Below, one piece after another: positions 57,330 to 64,000 of a stretch of 64,000 nucleotides of DNA. Numbering within the stretch: the stretch's first letter is position 1; each line of letters opens with the position of its first letter. The stretch spans positions 142,060,786-142,124,785 of the forward strand of contig OX104127.1 in NCBI GenBank assembly GCA_944470555.2. The letters are read 5' to 3'. This stretch comes from Heterobilharzia americana. Taxonomy: Eukaryota > Platyhelminthes > Trematoda > Strigeidida > Schistosomatidae. The translations under genes and the position numbers were made by a program. A model generated the notes under the pieces. It saw nothing but the letters and a program-made list of their open reading frames with translations. It ran no database searches and was not told the origin of the DNA.

Positions 57330-58500
57330 ACCTGGACTTCATCAATTTCGAAAAGGTCTTCGACAGCGTCGACCAACAAAGTGATTTGGCAGCTGCTGCT
57401 TCAACATTACCGAATACCACAAAACTTTATCAATCTCATTCAATAGCTGTATGAGGATGCCATATGCCAAGTGATTCACAATGGAAAGCTCAGCGACGCC
57501 ATTGAAGTGAAGACAAGAGTAAGACAAAGCTGCCACCTACTATCACCCATAATCTTCCTGATTGTGGTCGACTGGACGGGATGATGCAGCAAACCGTGAG
57601 GAGCGAGAAGATGGGCATGCGCTAACTGGACCGATGAAAATAGCCTAGAAGACTTGGATTTCGTCACCGATCATGATCTATGTCTAATGTCTTCTCTCAC
57701 AAACTCAAAAATCTATTCACAGACGAAGACTAACAAGTTGAAAGAAGAGGCGGGGCAGCGAAGGAAGATGGCACTGACTTCAGGTGGACGTACAGAAGAC
57801 ACAGGTGGTGAAGATACCCAACCAACAACACCTACAACAAGCAACAATTACCATCAACGGGGAAATCTAAACAAAGTTCTCCCTCTCATCTACACAGCCA
57901 GCATCGTCTCAACTACACGTGGCGGTTCTGGCACACATGACGGTGTCAAATTGGAGATATACTGCACTGCACACCACTCAGCATAAATTGTGAACAACAT
58001 CCGGATTTTCAGCACTAGTATCAGTCAAGTAAGTCAGTGCTTCTATATGACGGTTCACAGACTTGACACCTTACGAAAAGTATTCCCAACAAACTACAAA
58101 CATGCATGAAACAACAGCTGCCACCTGCGCTCACTCCACACTGAAGAATAAGCAACAAGCAATTCACTCTGACTGGTTGACAACGAACTAACCAAGAACC
58201 TATCGCCTAACAAATGTGCACAAGAAGAGAATGGAGATGGATGGGATTGGCCATACACTGAGAAGGAAGACGGTTTGGGAACATTTCGTGCCAGGCCAGG
58301 CCGTTGAGTAGAACTCGTATGAGAAACGACGAGTTGGGCATCCGAGGTGAGGGTGATATGGAGGAGATGGTGTGAGGAAGAAATGAAAGCTTTTGGTCAG
58401 TTGTGGAACCAGGTTCAAAAGATTGCAGAGAAGAGAGTGAAATGGTGACGTGCTTCTGAAGCCTTATATTCCACTAGGAACCCAAGGGACAACTAAAAAT
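57330..58500 (+). mobile_element. SR2-like RTE 3' fragment
   Basis: It opens with DFIKFRKGLRQRRPTK-like and AAAASTLPNTTKLYQSHS pieces. LDFVTDHDLCLMSSLTN and NKVLPLIYTASIVSTTRGG are joined to HDGVKLEIYCTAHHSA and a stop. The 3' coding and UTR are as at 45437-46335. It ends near GGAACCCAAGGGACAACTAA without the long (ATA)n tail. Confidence 0.8.
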
Positions 58501-59689
58501 ATAGTATGATAATATAAGGTTATTAGCTATGGGATACAGTGTGGTCGATAGTTTTGCCCAATATGATACGTCACGATGATATAACCTTCGAAAGGTGAGG
58601 TATCTCAGATGTAGGCGATATATAGAATAAACACTTAACAATATTCACGTGGCCATGGAGTGATAAGAGTGAGAAACTTATACATACAATTCAACAGTGA
58701 ATAGCTATAAATATGTATCTCAAAAGAGCCAATAAGAATGAATGAATATATTCCACAGATTACCTTTTATTGTTTATTCAAACACCTAAACATTGGCATT
58801 AGCTTATTTCTCTTTCAATTATACAGTGAAATTAGAGAAGCTGACAACAAACAATATGTCAAGTAACTGGTAAAAACTATACAAACTTAAAGTTTTTTTC
58901 ATTCAGAATTAGGTTATTTTGAACGCATTGATAGATAAAATAATGATTCTCAGATGAACAAAATATCCAACTAATTAACGAGTTTTACAGATTGATGTAA
59001 GCGGTTTCTAATTATTCACATAATTTAATGAGTTCCACAGAGGTCATATCTTGTATCCTAAAAATGTCATTTTCCAAAGGAACTCACAGGAGAATAGAAT
59101 ATCTATTTTTTTTGTGAAGGGTGTGTGTGTGTGGCACAGTTTCACCATCTTACCCTTTCTTGAACAGTAAACTGTTAAACATATGCTTTCATTTATTCAT
59201 TTAGATATAACTTCTTAAAAATTTAGAAGCTGATAAATTTTTTATCCTTTAATGGATAGAATAATCGAATTAAAATATGATGATTTATAGAAATTGTGCT
59301 GATTAGTTAAAGTGATATCTAGTAAAACTGGAGTCAAAGCAACTAAAGGTAACTAGTAAAACATTTTCATACACTTGTTAGATGCAGAGTGCACATCAAA
59401 ACTTAATTTATATGACAGAATTAAAGGAAAAACATAATTATTTCTGAAGACCTCTCTGAATGCAAACCAAAACAGAAGGCTAATAAATCATGCTAAATAA
59501 ATGGATGGTATATAAATAGGAATGAAAGAAGACTATGGTCAGTGTCTAGTTATTTTAACATTAGCTTCCTATTTCTCCTCGGCCATTCTTGTTATCCTAG
59601 CTTCTTAAAACTTTATCTCTGAATATTCCTTATGAGCAAATAAATTTAGGCATCTATAAATAATCATTTTAACCATCTGAGATAGTCGT
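58501..59689. other. Unassigned AT-rich stretch
   Basis: No coding or repeat content was recognised, apart from a short GTGTGTGTG run near 59125. Confidence 0.4.
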
Positions 59690-60210
59690 AGTTTGGTAGA
59701 CTTGTATTGATACTGGGTGATGATTGTACGTGAAATATGAATTCAGATCACCGCGGGATTCGAACCAGTGACTTCCAGCTTACTGACCAGGTGCCTTAAT
59801 GAATGAGGTATGATAGCCAACTGCTGACTAAATCATAATTTCTCTTCGATCACCAAGACTTCCATCTTCAATCATTAACCAGTATCAATACAAGTCTAAC
59901 AAACCGCAGCTATCTCATATAGTCAAAATCAATACGATGCTCTCCCTCCCTAATTTAAGGAGATTTTGATTGGGATGAGAAGTTCTGACTGGTCAGGCGG
60001 TGTGAGTATCATCAAGTGATAGTAAGACGTCACAAATTTATATGATAGTCGAGTAAGATCCTTGGTGATTGAAGTGAAATTAAGACGTGATCGGTGGTTA
60101 GATTTCGCAGTTCAGTTGGTAGAGGACTGGGTGGGACAATATGGTGGTCGCTGGTTCGGATCTGGCCACAATCTAAATTTTCATTTCATCTTCAAACATC
60201 ACCCAGTATC
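59690..60210. repeat. Family D SINEs, inverted pair
   Basis: The - strand unit near 59700-59810 (GGGATTCGAACCAGTGACTT region) and the + strand unit near 60105-60210 (TTTCGCAGTTCAGTTGGTAG, GCTGGTTCGGATCTGG) enclose the same middle segment as at 53640-53800. Confidence 0.65.
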
Positions 60211-60640
60211 TATAGGCAATGTTTTCTGGCAGGAAGTGTTCGTAATCGAAATCATGATTTCAGGTCACTGTGTAATGAGATCGATGCTTTCTAGTTAGCT
60301 TCATTGTGTCATTAGAACATTCTTGCTATTAGCACAGTTTATTGAACCAATCAAAAGGGGTCAGTCCTTTTCCTGCTCAATTTTACCAAATGAGAAAACA
60401 CATTTTTACTGTGAAACATTAAACGCCCATTAATATTCAAGGTCAGCGTTAAAAATTACAATACTATAATAAAGGATAAAATATCAATTGAGACAGAATT
60501 CGTTTCAATCACTGTGGCCATATAGGGTGATACTTTGTGATAGTATAAAAGAGAAACAACTACCTTCTATGAATATTTCCAAAATAAACAACAGTTTTCT
60601 TAAAGTTTGACGTTTACAGGAATTTCAACTATTTCAGAGT

Positions 60641-61200
60641 AGTATTCATCACAGACTGACATCAGTTGGAGAACCATTTTAAAACCTAAAAGCACTTCAC
60701 AGCTGTTTCGTTCTAGTACATGACTCTTCAGCAGTACGTACCTACGACCAGACTACCGATCGAACTCAGGACCTTCGGGTTTCATAGAGAATGGATTAAC
60801 CATTCAGCTACTGGGTCGGGTTCAGTTCAGTAGTTCACAGTTTCCAAGTTATGTCAATTCGCGATGTAGCACAGCTACCACCTATAGTCTTCATTTGATA
60901 TCTGCTTTCCTACCGACTGGTTGACCCCACAAGTCACGGCTTCTCATTGGAACTTCGGGATATCCATATGGAATCATTTCACTAATGAGCAGTATACAGT
61001 TATGTATTTTTGAGGTAAATTGAGATTTTAATTTTGATTCAGTATTTATCACTGACTGACATCAGTTGGAGAATCGGTGAAATCTGGGAGCACTGGACAG
61101 AGGTTTCATCCTACTATGGTACTCCTTAGCAGTACGCACCCACAACCTCACCTTGCCAGAAGTCAAACTCTGCGCCTCCAGGTCTTGCGGCGACTGCGTA
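60641..61200 (-). repeat. Two family B SINEs in tandem, dead hammerheads
   Basis: Unit 60975-60641 has CTGAAGA, GAA and palindrome ACAGCTGT, but G at the cleavage position. Unit 61200-61030 has CTAAGGA (G5 changed). Both keep the tail ACTGATGTCAGTC. Confidence 0.65.
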
Positions 61201-61489
61201 ATGTGTAATGGAAGCATAAAAGTAGCTGTTCACTTGTTCGCATTTACCTTGGCTGCCTAGTCAGAACTTCTCATCCCAATCAAAATCAACCTGAATTTAC
61301 TCAAATCAATAATTATAAACATTCTGACCGAAGTGGTTATGAATGTCTAGGAAGAAGTTGAGCGCTGAGTCTAATTTCATCATTATAAAAATATATTTTA
61401 ATATAATCTCAGCGTGTTTACAAAGATATTTCTGAAAGTTTTGTTGTGTAAACCATAGCTTCATCAGCAGGACGTACAGATTTTTTTTA

Positions 61490-62100
61490 TCAACACCAAA
61501 CTATACAGTCAAACGATATATCGAATATTTAGTGAATGTAGGAGTTGAAACGGGTTCACCAATATTTCTAATTGTTGTGAATCTCTATCTGAAGGCTTTG
61601 GAAGAGATTATTTTCCTTAAGAAGTGTCCAATGCCAACCCAGAATTTGGTACATATAAATATGAATGATACACTTTGTTATTCTTAATAAGGTAGGCCAC
61701 AAGATATTTTTCGAACATATAAAGTCTATTTCATATTCAGTTAAATCTAAGGACGGTACTCTAAACTTTTTAGATTGTTTTATCCAAAGAATGATTGTAG
61801 GTAAATTCAGTATAAAATATGCAGTAAAAGAAACATATTCCGATAATTATTTTGAATTCCAGTCGGATCATCCAACCAACATAAAAGCTAATGTCTCATT
61901 GAACTTACTAAACAGAGAGGAAAACATCATAACCGATCCTACTGATTAAGAAAATGAAATCTTCATAATAAAACATATTTTAATGGAAAATGGATACCCC
62001 TAAAAGGTTTCTGAACAATATTGTTGATCAAATGAATAAAACTGGTAGTACTACAGTAGTGGAAGTTGCTGATACGAATGGATATAAGTAGTATTTGTTG
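61490..62100 (+). mobile_element. Penelope-like RT fragment, second family, decayed
   Basis: GVETGSPIFLIVVNLYLKAL, then HINMNDTLCYS (YVDDT region, altered), then a frame at 61665-61949 with KSKDGTLNFLDCFIQR and YSDNYFEFQSDHPTNIKANV, the typical block after the palm in Penelope RTs. Stops are near 61690 and 61950. It is distinct from the 25.3-kb element. The 62100-62760 stretch holds no clear feature. Confidence 0.65.
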
Positions 62101-62759
62101 AGAGGGTGGAAGAAATTATAGGAAATTACCAGCAATGGGTAAAGATTCTGCCCAGAGAAACGCAAAACACAAGGCAGGTGTATGAAGAGCAAATCGAGAA
62201 AGAAGCAGAAGAGGAAATGAAGCATATTTGCAAGTCCAAAGTCCTAAGATGACATAGAACAACTATGTCTACAAAATTCAATGTGTGGAACTGAATTGGA
62301 GAAAGTTGTAGACCCTTAAAAGTTAGGATGAATGAACATGAGTTATGTATGAAACATCCATTGAGGAATCAAAATGAATTAAAATACTTAGAAAAGAGAT
62401 CAGTAGTAACTATGTATGCAATCAATAGTCAACATTTAATTGACTTTGAGAATATAGACATAATGGGAAAAGGTTATCATTCAAATAAAGATTAACTTCT
62501 GAAGTCATACATCTGTTTAAAAAAATAAAAGGCTACATAAACAGAAAAGAAGCAACTGACTTGTCACCTACTTGGCAAACAATCTGACAAAACTACTAAT
62601 GATGACCTTTTCTAATTGAAGCTACAATAACATTAACAATGACAGTTATAGACGGTTCATGAATAAAAGAAACAACAAGTATTCTACAACGTACATAAAC
62701 ACACACAGTTGGATTATCCTACATTTTTGTAAACAAATAATAATAAATAGTGTCCAAAT

Positions 62760-63130
62760 TTTCATTTCACCTTTAGTTATCATCTAATGGTTATCTCATA
62801 CAGTCAAAATGATAATCAATATGATGCTCCCCCCTTCCTCCCTAATTCACTTACATTTGGATTGGAATGAGAAGTCCTGACTAGGCAGATAGTATGAATG
62901 AATTCAAGTAGTAGTAATGTGTCACAAATTCACATGGTATTCAGGCAAAACCCTTGGTGATTGAAGTGGAATAAAAATATGGTGGGTAGCTAGACCACGT
63001 AGTTCAGGTGGTAGAGCATCGGGCCGGTAGTTTCTGGTTGAGATCCGGCTGCGGTCAAATTTTCATTTCACCTTCAATCATCACCCAGTATGAATACCAG
63101 TCTGCCGAACCACAGCCATGTCAGATAGTT
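62760..63130 (+). repeat. Family D SINE with upstream middle segment
   Basis: The middle segment is at 62800-62950. The tRNA-like head CACGTAGTTCAGGTGGTAGA near 62996 has a weakened B box (GGTTGAGATCCGG), followed by the tail TCACCTTCAATCATCACCC. Confidence 0.6.
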
Positions 63131-63299
63131 AAAATGATATTCTTAATTATTCAGGCTGGACAGAAAACCACCTAACCGAAGACCTATATTCTCGGAAATT
63201 TTGTTACATTATTTAAATACATATATTGATGTTAATAAAAATTTGTATATTCTGCTGAAGCAGCTGTGGCTTGGCGAAACATTTAGAAATATTAAGTCA

Positions 63300-63835
63300 G
63301 CATTCGTCATAGACTGACATTAGTTGAAGAAATATTGGAAACCTAGGAGCACTGAACAGCCAGGTGTTTCGTCCTAGTATGGGACTCCTCACCTCTGCGC
63401 ACCCATCACCCCACCACTCCAGGGATCGAAAGCAGGAACCCCAGGTTCCGTAGCCAGCACGTAACTATTGAAGCCGTAGGTCGGAGTCAGCTCACGACAT
63501 TGTCCGACCATCATCCAATGTCATCATTAAGTATTTATCCTCACGGCCACCAGGTTAGACCCACCAGTCACGACTTCTTATTGGAACTTCAGGAATCACC
63601 TCTTAAAGCTAGTGACGAATGAACACTAGAAGTTGGAAATATGGACCATTAGATTCCGACCCGGTGGCTCAATGGTAACGTACTGGCCACGGAACCTGAA
63701 GGTCCAAAGTTTAAGCCCTGACGGGGTGGGGTCATGGTTGCGCACTGCCGAGGAGTTCCACACTAGGACAAAACAGCTATCTAGTGCTCTCAGGTTTCCA
63801 ATTTTCTGTGATGAATACCAACATGAAATCAATAA
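63300..63835. repeat. Family B SINEs, head-to-head pair, dead hammerheads
   Basis: The - strand unit is at 63300-63520 and the + strand unit at 63630-63835 (CGGTGGCTCAATGGTAACG). The - ribozyme has lost C3 and stem I; the + one reads CCGAGGA with AAA for GAA. Tails point outward as in the 46.4-kb foldback. Confidence 0.7.
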
Positions 63836-63904
63836 ATCCTCACTAACCCCAAAATCGAGTTTAGAAATATGTTATTTTGATTTTCCAAACACACTGGCAC
63901 TATA

Positions 63905-64000
63905 GTAATGATGGATAGTGGTTAACAGTGGAATCCAGGATGCGCGTTTCGCCCTATTTGGGACTCGTCAGCTCGATGTACCTGCCTCCCAATGATGTTG
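63905..64000 (-). repeat. Family A SINE, cut by the window end
   Basis: On the - strand: the spacer CAACATCATTGGGAGG, the hammerhead at 63933-63977, and the tail TTCCACTGTTAACCAC. The tRNA head would lie beyond 64000. Confidence 0.7.
63933..63977 (-). ncRNA. Hammerhead ribozyme motif, family A
   Basis: Core CTGACGA intact. Stem II GTCC with GGGC (G-U allowed), GAA intact, stem III ACGC/GCAT with one mismatch, cleavage triplet ATC, stem I ATCGAG/CTGGAT with one G-G mismatch. Confidence 0.6.

Overview
The window looks like nuclear DNA of a schistosomatid blood fluke (Schistosoma or a close relative). The reasons are hammerhead-ribozyme SINEs of the Smα type, RTE-, CR1- and Penelope-like retroelements and a Merlin-type transposon of kinds known from schistosomes, an AT-rich background with long (TA)n tracts, and a host gene with two tiny 5' introns followed by multi-kilobase introns. 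The species cannot be fixed from the sequence alone.

Host genes. Two are supported, and they converge. (1) On the + strand, a complete Rab18-type small GTPase in six exons (14266-30460, 211 aa) has all G motifs and a C-terminal double cysteine; its introns are 42, 43, 3968, 9226 and 2280 bp. (2) On the - strand, the 3' part of a multi-exon gene of unknown function has exons at 56511-56723, 46979-47030, 40798-40907, 35945-36073 and 33136-33287. All four junctions agree in phase and the last exon ends in a stop; the 5' end is not found.

Layout. 0.6-2.3 kb: 5' part of a CR1-clade element (PHD-like finger, two RRM-like units, start of the endonuclease). 3.7-9.2 kb: an inverted RTE fragment, then a nearly full-length dead RTE copy. 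9.4-13.8 kb: RTE debris. 14.3-30.7 kb: Rab18, whose large introns hold SINEs, a second RTE copy with a target-site duplication (18833-22764), one arm of a long inverted repeat (22799-25010), a Penelope-like element with inverted terminal repeats and a target-site duplication (25289-27266), and an antisense SR2-like RTE fragment (27985-29640). 31.6-47.4 kb: exons of the unknown gene among SINEs, Penelope and RTE fragments, the second inverted-repeat arm (36197-38767), microsatellites and foldback SINEs. 47.7-50 kb: another RTE relic ending in a (AGTC)n tract. 50-52.9 kb: nothing recognised. 53-64 kb: SINEs, a decayed Merlin transposase, an SR2-like fragment and a decayed Penelope fragment.

Most notable: at least three tRNA-headed SINE families each carry a hammerhead-ribozyme motif (CTGANGA, stem II, GAA, stem III, cleavage C). 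In each family stem III is a different loop-less perfect palindrome (ACGCGCGT, ACAGCTGT, ACCTAGGT). Only the first family corresponds to the established Smα hammerhead. The other two look like separate ribozyme-bearing families, and one of them repeatedly forms head-to-head foldback structures.
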